A stretch of DNA of 35,743 nt, from contig CAIKMY010000133.1 in the NCBI GenBank assembly GCA_903828635.1, positions 1 through 35,743 on the forward strand. Reading direction: 5' to 3'. Shown here one piece after another: positions 19,475 to 28,147 of this stretch. The stretch is from an uncultured Acidobacteriota bacterium (GTDB lineage: Bacteria > Acidobacteriota > Blastocatellia > RBC074). The position numbers were made by a program, and so were the translations under genes. Every line of letters begins with the position of its first letter. Within the stretch, counting starts at the first letter, position 1. The notes under the pieces are model-generated. The model worked only from the letters and a program-made list of their open reading frames with translations. It searched no databases and had not been told where the DNA came from.

Positions 19475-21640
19475 CTATGGTCTCCAGTTTTCGATGAGGC
19501 TGATGTCTCCGCGGATGAAGTTGAGAAATGTTCTGGCAATCACCGTCTCATCAGCCGAGACCGAGATCCCGGTAACCGGAGTGAACCCGTTGGCCGGCCG
19601 TGTGTCGCCAGTGGTGATCCGGCGTGTCTTCAGATCAAGCCGATAGGCGAGTTTGAACTCGTTGTTTCTCTGCGGGATATAGTAGATGGCCTGTGGCGTC
19701 AGCGCCCAATTCTGACTGACATTGATGTCCGCCAACTCGACAACGGGCGCTTCAATCCCGGTTCTGAGGTTCTTCGTCCACAGATTCCGGGTGCGAGTGA
19801 AATAGAGCAACTCTCCATCAAACGACTCCGAGGCCTCGCTGCCTTCGCCGGCAGTGATCAGTCTCTCCTCTCCACCGCTGACTGCCATGACGTATATCTG
19901 AAAGGTGCCGGAGCGATTGGAGGTGAAGTAGATAAATCTGCCGTCACGTGACCAGGACGGGAAAAAATCTGATGACGAGTTGTCGGTCAGGCGACGCAGT
20001 CCGCCACCGTCACGATTGATGATGGCGATTTCCGCTTGGCCGTCATAATACCTGGAGAAGGCGATCTTCTCTCCATCCGGGGACCATCTCGGACTGCCGA
20101 GAGAGCCCCCACTGTTTCTGGTCACCTGGAAGATTCGTGAGCAGTCTATGCTGGCGCCCCAGATCTCTATGGCACCGGTGCGCGCTGACTCAAAAACTAT
20201 CGATCTTCCGTCAGGGGAAATTGCCGGTGATTCATCCTTGCGGGAGGAGTCGATGAGGCAGCGAGCAGCATTCTGCCTCCCTGCCGATGAGACCTCGATG
20301 CTGGTCTCATTGATCCACTGGCTTCCGGCGAGCCTGGCTGTCCTCGGCGAGATGTCTATCTGGTAAAATTCGCTGGTGACTGACTCGACCAGTTCCGGCT
20401 TCGCGCCGTTCGGCCTGATCCTCCAGAGATGGTTCCTGCCGTTGCGGTTGGAAATGAAATAGATTTCACTGCCGTCGGGAGACCACTTTGGAGTAAGTAC
20501 TGATTTATTGTCAAAGGTGAGTTGTCGCAGTCTGCCACTACCAATCGTCGTCACAAAGAGCTCCCCCATTTGTTCGCTGATCCAGCGAACAAATGCCAAC
20601 TGCCGGCCGTCGGGCGAGAAGGCGGGGTCCCTGTCAACGATATAAGTCTCAGAGCCAGGTTTACTGATCGGCTGTTTTTCCGCACCATCGACTGAGACAA
20701 GCCAGATACCGGTTGCCATTCCCTGCTGTTCTTTGTCGGATACTGCCAGCCATCGCCCATCGGGTGACCAGTCAAGCCCTCCCCAGACACGGGCTACCTG
20801 CTGCTCCATGCCTCCAAGCGCCGGAATGGTCAACAGGTGGAACTTGTCACCAGCCACTTCCGGAGCTCGCAGGAAGGCGAGCATCTCTCCATTCGGCGAC
20901 CAGACGGGATGCAGATCCTCTTTGGGACTTGAGGTCAGCCGCACGATGCTGCCACTGTTGACCAGTTTGATGTAGATATCTTTGTTATTGAGACTATCAC
21001 CGTCCCACGTGAAGGCCGCAAATTTTTCATCGGGTGAGAAGGCGGGGAAGCCCACGTAGCCCGTGAGCGAGGTCAGCAGTGATGTTGTCGGGAAGATGAC
21101 CGGCACCGACTTTGAGTTGCGGGATCTGATCAGCAGCCCCACGGAAGTGGCCAGCAAGGAGGCTGCCAGCAGGATCACCCACATCAGGCCTCTTCTTCGC
21201 CAGATTGGCCTTGCCATCAATGCGGCAGGTGTCGGCTGACCGGCCGCTTCATCCTGCGCTTCCGGCATCCTCGCCGGTTGCTCGCCCTTTTTCGGCGGCT
21301 GGACGAGCAGTGAGGAGGGATTGATCTCCACCTTTTTCACTTCAGGAGTAAAGACATAACCCACTCCCGGTACGGTGAGGATCGCGTTGGCGGTCTCCGG
21401 GTATTCGCCGAGCACTCGTCGCAGCATGTAGATTCGCTGCGTAATGTTGCCATCCTCAAGGTTCTGATCCGGCCAGATAGCCTGAAAAATCTGCTCTTTG
21501 CTGAGCGGTTGCCCACGATTCTCGATCAGCAGGTGGAGGATCTGGAGAGTCTTCGTCTGGACGGACAGCACCTCTCCATTGCGGAGCAGTTGTCTCATCT
21601 CGAGGTTTAGCTGATATGGGCCAAATTCGTAAGTGACCAT
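19475..21640 (-). CDS. Winged-helix DNA-binding protein with membrane anchor and PD40 propeller
   Basis: A CadC-like one-component regulator of 721 residues. An OmpR/PhoB-type winged helix (about 1-105, FGPYQLNLEMRQLLRNGE, then QAIWPDQNLEDGNITQRIYML) is followed by a linker and one transmembrane helix (about 150-170, GLMWVILLAASLLATSVGLLI). A TolB-like propeller follows with repeated PD40 motifs (FSPDEKFAAFTWDGD, WSPNGEMLAFLR, WSPDGSEIYFISNRNG, WSRDGRFIYFTSNRSG). Such proteins are abundant in Acidobacteriota. The propeller is presumably extracytoplasmic and senses or binds a ligand. It is convergent with mlaD, and its targets are unknown. Confidence 0.9.
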   Translation of the reverse strand: MVTYEFGPYQLNLEMRQLLRNGEVLSVQTKTLQILHLLIENRGQPLSKEQIFQAIWPDQNLEDGNITQRIYMLRRVLGEYPETANAILTVPGVGYVFTPEVKKVEINPSSLLVQPPKKGEQPARMPEAQDEAAGQPTPAALMARPIWRRRGLMWVILLAASLLATSVGLLIRSRNSKSVPVIFPTTSLLTSLTGYVGFPAFSPDEKFAAFTWDGDSLNNKDIYIKLVNSGSIVRLTSSPKEDLHPVWSPNGEMLAFLRAPEVAGDKFHLLTIPALGGMEQQVARVWGGLDWSPDGRWLAVSDKEQQGMATGIWLVSVDGAEKQPISKPGSETYIVDRDPAFSPDGRQLAFVRWISEQMGELFVTTIGSGRLRQLTFDNKSVLTPKWSPDGSEIYFISNRNGRNHLWRIRPNGAKPELVESVTSEFYQIDISPRTARLAGSQWINETSIEVSSAGRQNAARCLIDSSRKDESPAISPDGRSIVFESARTGAIEIWGASIDCSRIFQVTRNSGGSLGSPRWSPDGEKIAFSRYYDGQAEIAIINRDGGGLRRLTDNSSSDFFPSWSRDGRFIYFTSNRSGTFQIYVMAVSGGEERLITAGEGSEASESFDGELLYFTRTRNLWTKNLRTGIEAPVVELADINVSQNWALTPQAIYYIPQRNNEFKLAYRLDLKTRRITTGDTRPANGFTPVTGISVSADETVIARTFLNFIRGDISLIENWRP

Positions 21641-22262
21641 CGGCAGGATTCTCCAGAACTCTGATGACTACTCTCAGGCTTTCTGAAGTAATCATCTGAT
21701 GTGCCGATGATATTTAGCGATGGCAGGCTCGTCAAGCGGCGATCTGAATCAGTCTGCACGAAGAATTGGAACACGCAACATTTGAACGCGCCTCGCCGGA
21801 ATGGTTACGAATCAGAGGGCAGGTGCCGGATTTGATGTGCCGGGCTGACAGTAAGCAGCTTTGTCGAGAGATCGGCAGTCGAGGCGGCAGTCGAAAACCA
21901 CCGTATTGGCCTCGTTACCAGAAAACGGTCGTCATTCTTGCGCAGAGCTCCCTGCAGTAACGCGCTGAAGGTGCACTTGGCATCACCGATCCACAAACGC
22001 CGATGATGCGCACTCCCTCGTACCAGCACCGCTGTCGGACTGTTTTCTGCTCGCTCTGTGACGGCCATTGCCTGCTTCGTTCTCTCCAGAACTTATGCAT
22101 TCAAACCACCAGCACACATGTGTACAGAAGTATAACTATGGAATCCCACCCGTGTGAGATTAATCTGAAGTGCTTTGAGTGCGTAAGTCCTGCTCTCGTC
22201 TCAATTACCCTTGTGTCAGCCGACTGATAACCAAGTGGTGCTGACGGAAGAAGTATGAACGC
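21641..22262. other. 622-bp intergenic region without a supported gene
   Basis: Only short frames (60-90 codons) occur on either strand and none shows a recognisable domain. It contains a 10-bp palindrome ACACATGTGT at 22112-22121 and small direct repeats near 21870-21895 (GGCAGTCGA twice). The left part presumably holds the promoter of the PD40 regulator, read on the minus strand. Confidence 0.5.
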
Positions 22263-23426
22263 TCACCCGATATCACCAATAGCAGGCTGACCAGTATCTA
22301 CTTTGGTTCTGGAGACCGGGCCGTGGCCCATCACCTCGGGGTAAGTACGCCTCTTCCAGGCGAAGCGACTCCAGTCACCGGTGACCTCGGTCGGTTTGTT
22401 GACGACTACCGGCTCGTCCCAGGTGCGCCGCAACTCGTCAGCGTGCGCGTTCAGCCAGTCTTCATTGTAGACGGTCTGCATATATCTGATTCCGTGGTCG
22501 GGGAGGATCATCAGAATGCGACTGTCGGGATGGGCGCGTGCAACCCACTCGGCAACGGCATATACCGCGCCGGATGTCGGGCCCAGGAGCAGCCCGTAGC
22601 TGCTGTGCAGGTGGTGAATTGCCTGGATCATCTTTGCTACGGGGACCCAGTGAACCTCGTCGCATTGGACGTGATCGACATTGGGGATGACGATATCGGA
22701 GCCCATGCCAAGCAGGAAATCATAGCACTCGTGACAGAGCGGATGCACGTTTGCACTCGTCGGTCCAAAAAGAACCGAGAGGTTATGATCGACGGCGATG
22801 ACCCGCAGATCGGGGCTGCTCTGGCGCAGGACACTGGTAAGGCCACAGAGCGAGCTGCCGCTGCCGACCGATCCAACGACGAAGTCGATCCTGCCGAGGC
22901 TCATTGCGGTGGCCGCGGAGATATCCTTGTAGGCCAGCGGATGGAGAGGGTTGTCGTACTGACGCGGCCAGAATGATCCGGGATTCTCTGCCATCACCTC
23001 GGCCAGCCGATTGAGCCGGGCCTGCTGGATGCCACCTGCCAGCCCGGCACCGCTCTCGATGCGGTCGATATTGGCCCCAAGGTGGCGCAGTCGCCACTCG
23101 ACACTCTTCTCCAGAGGTCCGGTCACCAACGAGAGGCGCAGGCCAAGAGTGGCGCAGACGATTGCCAGGCCGAGGGCAAAGGTGCCGGAACTGCTCTCGA
23201 CCACCAGTCCGCCCGGCTGCAATTCGCCGGTTTTGAGGGCCGTCTCCAGAATGAAACGCGCCGGTACGATCTTCATCAGATCAAACTGCAGGGCGAACAT
23301 GTTCGGCTGTAACCTGATGAGCGCCGGCCAACAGAGTCTGTCAAGCGGTGCGACTCCCCCCGGGTTGCGAAAGTCAATAGTCTCGGGTTGCTGCATGGTC
23401 GATGTAAAAATAGTACCGGTAGCCAT
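22263..23426 (-). CDS. SbnA-like PLP-dependent enzyme (cysteine synthase fold)
   Basis: Fold-type II PLP enzyme of 387 residues. The PLP lysine aligns to Lys52 in DLMKIVPARFILETAL. A substrate/phosphate loop is ESSSGTFALGLA (about 77-88), and the PLP-phosphate glycine loop is VGSVGSGSSLCG. Near the C-terminus, GLLLGPTSGAVYAV and LILPDHGIRYMQTVYNEDWL-like sequence resemble SbnA (2,3-diaminopropionate precursor synthase of staphyloferrin B) more than CysK. The residues around Lys52 differ from the usual PGGSxKDR pattern, so the substrate may differ too. An HDO gene lies 161 bp upstream in the same direction. The start at 23426 has AAGG upstream. Confidence 0.82.
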   Translation of the reverse strand: MATGTIFTSTMQQPETIDFRNPGGVAPLDRLCWPALIRLQPNMFALQFDLMKIVPARFILETALKTGELQPGGLVVESSSGTFALGLAIVCATLGLRLSLVTGPLEKSVEWRLRHLGANIDRIESGAGLAGGIQQARLNRLAEVMAENPGSFWPRQYDNPLHPLAYKDISAATAMSLGRIDFVVGSVGSGSSLCGLTSVLRQSSPDLRVIAVDHNLSVLFGPTSANVHPLCHECYDFLLGMGSDIVIPNVDHVQCDEVHWVPVAKMIQAIHHLHSSYGLLLGPTSGAVYAVAEWVARAHPDSRILMILPDHGIRYMQTVYNEDWLNAHADELRRTWDEPVVVNKPTEVTGDWSRFAWKRRTYPEVMGHGPVSRTKVDTGQPAIGDIG

Positions 23427-23587
23427 TATTCCAAGCCTTACAGTGCGACATCACCCCGGGGTGGCTCGTGCGGAGATCAAAGTTCAAAGGTTGATGCCGG
23501 AAAACCGCTATGGTTGAGCCTCACCAGTGGAGGTGACCAGCTTCCGCCCGGCTGGCTGATCCGCGACCTGAGGCGGGCCTCATCAGT

Positions 23588-24316
23588 TTACGGCTGTGCC
23601 GTCCTTGCCGCGATCCCGTTCTTCGCGTAAAGCTCCGCAAAGAGCCCTGCCCACCACATCTTCATCAGATGGATCGCCTGTCGGCCGCCACTCAGTACCT
23701 GCTGCGGCTTGAGCGTCGGGCGGTCTTCCGTACCTGCCACCACCTCCTGATCAGCATGTATCCCCCGCAGGAAGATTCCAAGTTCATCTTTGTGGCTCTG
23801 CTCAACCCCTTCGAGGTGCATCTGATGAAAACCAACCAGCGGCTTCCCCTCTTTTCCCGAGCACTTTCGCGCGATGACCTCTTCCGAGACATCCTTGAAG
23901 ACCTCATGCTCGAAGATCGCTGCTGCCTCGGTAGCGAATATCGTTCCCAGCACGAATGATGGCTCGCCCTTGCACAACTCACCAACCGCATCGAGGAAGG
24001 TTGTCGTCGGTCCAAACTCCTCACGCCCCCCGACATCCACGCCGATCTTTTTCAGCGCCAGCTTGTACATCGCCGCATGTCCGTTCTCTTCCTTGTAGTT
24101 GCGGATCAACTCGTTTTTAATCGCTTCGGTGTCAAATCCCCCGGCTCTCTCAGCAGCTTTCCATAAGAACTTTGTGTTAAGAAATGAGAACTGATAATGC
24201 TCCATCATCAGCCACTCAAGACTCCCGGTGCTGTATGGACTCAAATCCCTGAGAGGCTCACGGGCATTGCTCGTAAACTCCTCATTCCAACTGTTGATCA
24301 TTTGTTCAATATCCAT
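23588..24316 (-). CDS. Heme-oxygenase-like diiron oxidase (HDO) / iron-containing redox enzyme
   Basis: A 242-residue all-helical protein of the TenA/heme-oxygenase-like superfamily. It shows the acid/His spacing of the HDO group that includes UndA, BesC, SznF and CADD. Candidate metal ligands are Glu39 (MMEHYQFS), Glu77 and His80 (KEENGHAAMY), Glu130 or Glu136 (TEAAAIFEHEVF), and His167, Glu172 and His175 (HLEGVEQSH). HDOs use O2 for C-C cleavage, N-oxygenation or desaturation of amino or fatty acids. The pairing with a SbnA-like enzyme suggests an amino-acid-derived product. The promoter region has been invaded by an IS1380-like remnant. Confidence 0.78.
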   Translation of the reverse strand: MDIEQMINSWNEEFTSNAREPLRDLSPYSTGSLEWLMMEHYQFSFLNTKFLWKAAERAGGFDTEAIKNELIRNYKEENGHAAMYKLALKKIGVDVGGREEFGPTTTFLDAVGELCKGEPSFVLGTIFATEAAAIFEHEVFKDVSEEVIARKCSGKEGKPLVGFHQMHLEGVEQSHKDELGIFLRGIHADQEVVAGTEDRPTLKPQQVLSGGRQAIHLMKMWWAGLFAELYAKNGIAARTAQP

Positions 24317-24403
24317 AAGCTATTAGCCCGCATTTCCCATCTGTATCTATCTGAGCGCCAGTCGAGTGAGAATTTCACTTTCAGCACCCCGGAATCAGGC
24401 TGC

Positions 24404-24553
24404 TCAGATCCGTTTGCCCCGAAGGGGCAGCGCATAGCAGCCCGGTGCAGCGCTCCGGGTATGCCCCCACCCCGTATCCCCGCGTTCCTTAATCACTTGT
24501 CGGGCTCCACAGGGTTGAAATTCGAGTTTCTCTCTCTTACACTCTGTTCTCAT
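24404..24553 (-). pseudogene. Truncated transposase start inside the IS1380-like remnant
   Basis: Forty-nine codons from an ATG at 24553. The first 22 or so look like an IS1380 transposase N-terminus. The remaining part (GWGHTRSAAPGCYALPLRG) does not, and a TGA ends it. AGGAG lies 6 bp before the ATG. A functional transposase of this family is about 400-450 residues, so this is non-functional. Confidence 0.6.
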
Positions 24554-24556
24554 AAG

Positions 24557-24620
24557 AAGGCTCCTGTTTCTTTAGATAAGTCTTTGTAGCTAAACTCTTT
24601 ATCTCATGAAAAGGAGCCTT
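24557..24620 (-). promoter_or_regulatory. Hairpin that would sequester the transposase Shine-Dalgarno
   Basis: AAGGCTCCT (24557-24565) and AGGAGCCTT (24612-24620) are perfect 9-bp reverse complements. On the minus strand the second arm contains the AGGAG placed before the ATG at 24553. A transcript entering from outside the element would fold and hide this site. Confidence 0.5.
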
Positions 24621-24766
24621 TTTCCATAATCTGCTGAGAAATGCGGGTTAGAACCCTTTCGACTGCTGGTTCAAGCACCATGTCGATTACCTCTGAATTT
24701 AACTGTTATATTCAGGGAGAGCCGAAGATGTCATCCGATCGTTGGAGAGCCTTGCAGCCAAACTAC

Positions 24767-27454
24767 TCAGTCCGGTTCCGGTGTCGGTTCCGGTTCAGTG
24801 GCTCGCAATTCCTGGCGATGATCCAGCAGGGGTTTCAGGGCAATGCTCAATCCGCCGAACAGTGACAGCGAATATAAGATCTCGGTCGCGGTAAAGGTAA
24901 AGCCGGCTAGCAGAATCCCGGAGAGAGCCACCAGACTGATTCCGGATGTATAGCGCAAGTTGAGCTTCAGATTAAGCTCAAACTCGCTGGCGAGATCAAA
25001 GAGGCGGGGCAATTGATCGAGATTGCCCTCCATCAGCACAATGTGGGCGGTGTCAGTGGCGACGGTCGTCGCCCCACGCAGCGAGATGGAGACCTCAGCC
25101 TGTCGCATGGCAATCGCGTCATTGATCCCGTCACCAATAAAGCAGACCTTACGTCCGCCGGCCTGAAGCTGCTCCACCAGTGTCGCCTTGGCTTCGGGCA
25201 GCGTGTTGGCAAAATATCCGGTCATGCGCAGGTCGTTTGCCAGCTTGCGTGTCGGCGCTTCCTGATCACCCGAGATGATGTAGAGATCAAGCCCGCGATC
25301 TTGCAGCTCGCGCACGACCGTCATTGCTTCGGGGCGCACCGTCGGTTGCAACTCCAGACAGCCAACCAGCGAATCGTCGATGGCAACCATCACCAGCGAG
25401 TGGCCTTCCACCTTCGTCCTCTCCGTCAGTCTGGCGACCTCTTCCGATATCTCCACGCCCTCCATGGTCATGAAGCGGCTGCTGCCAACCCTGATCAGCG
25501 GCTGTGCCATCGAGGAGTCCTTCAGCCTCACCTTGATTCCGTAACCAACTTCGTAATGCGCATGGTCGATTGCCGGCAACTGCAGCCCCAGCTCCCTCGC
25601 CGCCGCGAGGATCGCCCGTGCGATCGGATGGCTCTGCCGAGACTCTGCCGCCGCTGCCAGCATCAGGACACCTGCCTCATTAAGCCAGGACGCAGTCTCA
25701 AACCATGGCGATGATCGCGCACCCGAGATCAGGTGGATCCGCGCCAGGCTCGGCTGCTCGACCGTCAGCGTCCCCGTCTTGTCAAAGACTATCGTGTCAA
25801 CCCTGCTCAGCTTCTCCAGTGCCGGTGGCTCCTTGATCAGCATCCGTTGCCGTGCCGCCAGATTGAGGAAATTGAGCATTGCCAGAGAACTGGAGAGGTA
25901 TGAAGCCGTCGTCGAATTGGCGCCGATCAGACTGACTGCACCATCGAGCCCGATGAATGGCCAGCTTGCAAGACTCAGCGTCAGTGTTGGAATTGCCAGC
26001 TTGTCAGCCGCCGCCATCGCACTTACCAGTTGTGGCCTGGTGTTTTGCGCTGTCCGGTTGAGGATTGCCGCGATCTGCCCCGCTGTCGTCTCAACGCTCG
26101 TCTTTTCGACCATCACGTCGAGCCGTCCCGAAATGACCATCGTCGAGGCCAGCACCGGATCACCAGTCGTCTTCTCCACCGGCTGGGCTTCTCCCGTGAG
26201 CATGTGCTGGTCGAGTGTCGCTTCCCCCGCGATTACCATACCATCTACGGGCGCAATCTGCCCGGCATGCAGCACCAGCGTGTCGCCAATTTGCAGCTGT
26301 GTGAACGGGATCTCGACCTCGACCCCCTTGCTCCGAATCCAGACAGTCTCCGGCTGCAACTGGAAGAGGTTGATCAGGTTGTCCCGTGACTTATTCTCGC
26401 TCACTGCCTTTGCCTTGAGCATCAGACCGTAAAGCACTGCCCCCAGTGATCCAACCGTCGCGTACCCTCCCAGCCAGAGATAGAGGCTGTAAATGCACAT
26501 CAGGTGCAGTGCCCCGATCTTGCCAGTCTCCTTCCATTGACGGTAGGCGTAGGGGTATTTCGAACTTGATGCAAGGATGCCGGTGGCAATCGCCAGCGGC
26601 ATCAGTGGAGCCACAAAGTTGCTCGCCAGCGCCAGCGCCAGCGCACCCAGCCCCATCCCCAGCCGTCGATTGGCGGTTTTCTCCTCAGGGCGCAGGCCGA
26701 TCTCGCCGCCGTTGAGTATCGCCTGCAACTGTGAACGGTGTGAATTGCCGAGCAGCGGATCGATTCGCTCCCTGACAAATACCTGATAGCTCTCGTCAAA
26801 TGCCTCCAGCCGTGGCCTGATACTCTCCTCATACTTTTGAAGCCACGGCTGGAGAAATTGCTCAAGTGCTGCGAGCCAGGGCAGTGACCGCTGCTTCAGC
26901 AGCTCCGTCTTCGGCTGGACACGCTCGTCGAGCGCCTCCATTGCCGATCTCACGTCTTCCCGCACCTCATCGCGCAGCGGCCGCGTCTTCTTATCGATCA
27001 CTGCTGCCTGGCCACGCACCTCACTCGCCACCTCTTTTCCAATCTCGCGCAGCTCCGGGCCATACTTCTCATCGAGTGCCGCTGCCTGGCCACGCACCTC
27101 ACTCGCTATCTCTTTTCCAATCTCGCGCAGCTCCGGGCCATACTGCTCATCAAGCGCTGCCGCCTGCTCGCGCACCTCCAGTGTAATCCTTTGCGCCACC
27201 CCCCGGATCTCCGGAAGCACATTATTCTCAAATTCCTTCAACTGCTTCCGCAGCTCACTGCTCAACCCTCGGATACCCGCCCAGCCCTTGCCGTTACTGT
27301 TGCTATTACTGTTCCCGTTTCTCGCCTCACTTTTTCGGGACTCTCCCTCTGCCGACCCATCAGACTGTCTGCCGTCGCCATTCTGCCGCAATCGGTCAAT
27401 CAGCTCGTCTCGTGTGCTGTTGTTGCTGTTGATCACCGTCGACAATGGGAACAT
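24767..27454 (-). CDS. P1B-like P-type ATPase lacking the CPx motif, with N-terminal amphipathic repeats
   Basis: Integral-membrane P-type ATPase of 895 residues. The catalytic core is intact: LTGEAQPVE (A-domain), DKTGTLT with the phosphorylated Asp at about 558, SHPIARAI (the HP motif of P1B pumps) and GDGINDAIAM. The membrane helix that carries CPC in heavy-metal pumps reads ANSTTASYLSSSL here, so the CPx ligands are absent. There is no N-terminal HMA domain. Instead about 270 residues precede the first helix, including three tandem 26-residue units like EVRGQAAALDEKYGPELREI, predicted amphipathic. The substrate is unknown. The start is uncertain; a TTG at 27526 would add 24 residues. Confidence 0.85.
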   Translation of the reverse strand: MFPLSTVINSNNSTRDELIDRLRQNGDGRQSDGSAEGESRKSEARNGNSNSNSNGKGWAGIRGLSSELRKQLKEFENNVLPEIRGVAQRITLEVREQAAALDEQYGPELREIGKEIASEVRGQAAALDEKYGPELREIGKEVASEVRGQAAVIDKKTRPLRDEVREDVRSAMEALDERVQPKTELLKQRSLPWLAALEQFLQPWLQKYEESIRPRLEAFDESYQVFVRERIDPLLGNSHRSQLQAILNGGEIGLRPEEKTANRRLGMGLGALALALASNFVAPLMPLAIATGILASSSKYPYAYRQWKETGKIGALHLMCIYSLYLWLGGYATVGSLGAVLYGLMLKAKAVSENKSRDNLINLFQLQPETVWIRSKGVEVEIPFTQLQIGDTLVLHAGQIAPVDGMVIAGEATLDQHMLTGEAQPVEKTTGDPVLASTMVISGRLDVMVEKTSVETTAGQIAAILNRTAQNTRPQLVSAMAAADKLAIPTLTLSLASWPFIGLDGAVSLIGANSTTASYLSSSLAMLNFLNLAARQRMLIKEPPALEKLSRVDTIVFDKTGTLTVEQPSLARIHLISGARSSPWFETASWLNEAGVLMLAAAAESRQSHPIARAILAAARELGLQLPAIDHAHYEVGYGIKVRLKDSSMAQPLIRVGSSRFMTMEGVEISEEVARLTERTKVEGHSLVMVAIDDSLVGCLELQPTVRPEAMTVVRELQDRGLDLYIISGDQEAPTRKLANDLRMTGYFANTLPEAKATLVEQLQAGGRKVCFIGDGINDAIAMRQAEVSISLRGATTVATDTAHIVLMEGNLDQLPRLFDLASEFELNLKLNLRYTSGISLVALSGILLAGFTFTATEILYSLSLFGGLSIALKPLLDHRQELRATEPEPTPEPD

Positions 27455-27552
27455 CTCTCTCAATCGGAGCACACAGGATTGGAACACACCCCGCTGCAAT
27501 CGCCACGAATCAGGGTTGTGCTCCAATGTGTGACGATGTCGGCTGTTTCTGT

Positions 27553-28146
27553 TTAGTTGAAATCGCTCTCCTGCAGGTTAAAAGCCTCCCGCAGTGCCTC
27601 AAGTCGTGCACTGAATGGTTCGAGGTCAGTCTTGCTGGCGAGGAAGATATCCAGCCGGTGGCTCACCATTGCCAGCTCGGGAAAACCCTCTGTTCGCCCA
27701 AGTTCCACTCGCAGCCGTACACCTTCCGTCAACTCAATCAATCTCTGCGTGCGCGACATGTCGCTTCTCAGTTGCTCGACTGCGCCTTCGTGTACCGCCA
27801 GTACCATCGGACTGTTCCAGTGACGTCCTTCGAGCGATGCCAGGATCTCACGCCGCTTGGCCTGTATTTTTACCAGATCATTTGTGTATGACTCGAATCG
27901 CTTCCTGAAATCATCCAGTGGCAGCTTGGCCAGTTCGTCGAGAACCACCCTCAGTTCACGCGCCAGCTTGTGCTCACTCAGCGCCACATTGCGCGCCTCC
28001 GGTGTGAGCGATTTCAGTTGTTTCCCCAGTGCTTTTGCTTCCTCGCGCTGGCTCCCGTAGGGCATGGGCACAAGGTGCACACACCCGCCGGCCAGCACTC
28101 CGATCAACAGCAGACTAAATAAACTCCATCGGGTCGTCAGTGACAC
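27553..28146 (-). CDS. Coiled-coil lipoprotein, function unknown
   Basis: A 197-residue protein with a lipoprotein signal (TTRWSLFSLLLIGVLAGGC; LAGGC lipobox, Cys22 as the lipidated residue). Long charged helices follow (EAKALGKQLKSLTPEARNVAL, ending in LEALREAFNLQESDF). The true start is the GTG at 28146, 1 bp after the SPFH stop, with GGAG about 8 bp upstream. The longer frame reaching 28251 would overlap the SPFH gene and bury the signal peptide. No family was recognised. Tight coupling to the SPFH gene suggests the two products act together at the membrane. Confidence 0.75.
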   Translation of the reverse strand: MSLTTRWSLFSLLLIGVLAGGCVHLVPMPYGSQREEAKALGKQLKSLTPEARNVALSEHKLARELRVVLDELAKLPLDDFRKRFESYTNDLVKIQAKRREILASLEGRHWNSPMVLAVHEGAVEQLRSDMSRTQRLIELTEGVRLRVELGRTEGFPELAMVSHRLDIFLASKTDLEPFSARLEALREAFNLQESDFN

Positions 28147-28147
28147 T

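Larger units (their letters stand above)
24327..24647 (-). mobile_element. 321-bp IS1380-like deletion derivative (MITE-like)
   Basis: The ends are inverted: CCCGCATTTCCC at the left, and the right end read on the minus strand gives CCCGCATTTCTC (11 of 12 match). Directly outside is a 4-bp direct repeat TTAG (24323-24326 and 24648-24651), consistent with a target-site duplication. Inside, the minus strand begins a protein whose N-terminus (RTECKREKLEFQPCGARQV) resembles the start of IS1380-family transposases. The body of the transposase is missing. IS1380 assignment is from memory of the family pattern and should be treated as probable. Confidence 0.7.

Noticed and set aside
21766-22227. Small plus-strand frames (64 and 74 codons) after the PD40 regulator
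   Set aside because: No ribosome-binding sites, no motifs, and poor coding character.
26866-27186. Ala/Pro/His-rich 106-codon plus-strand frame with repeats
   Set aside because: It is the antisense reading of the tandem repeats in the P-type ATPase gene.
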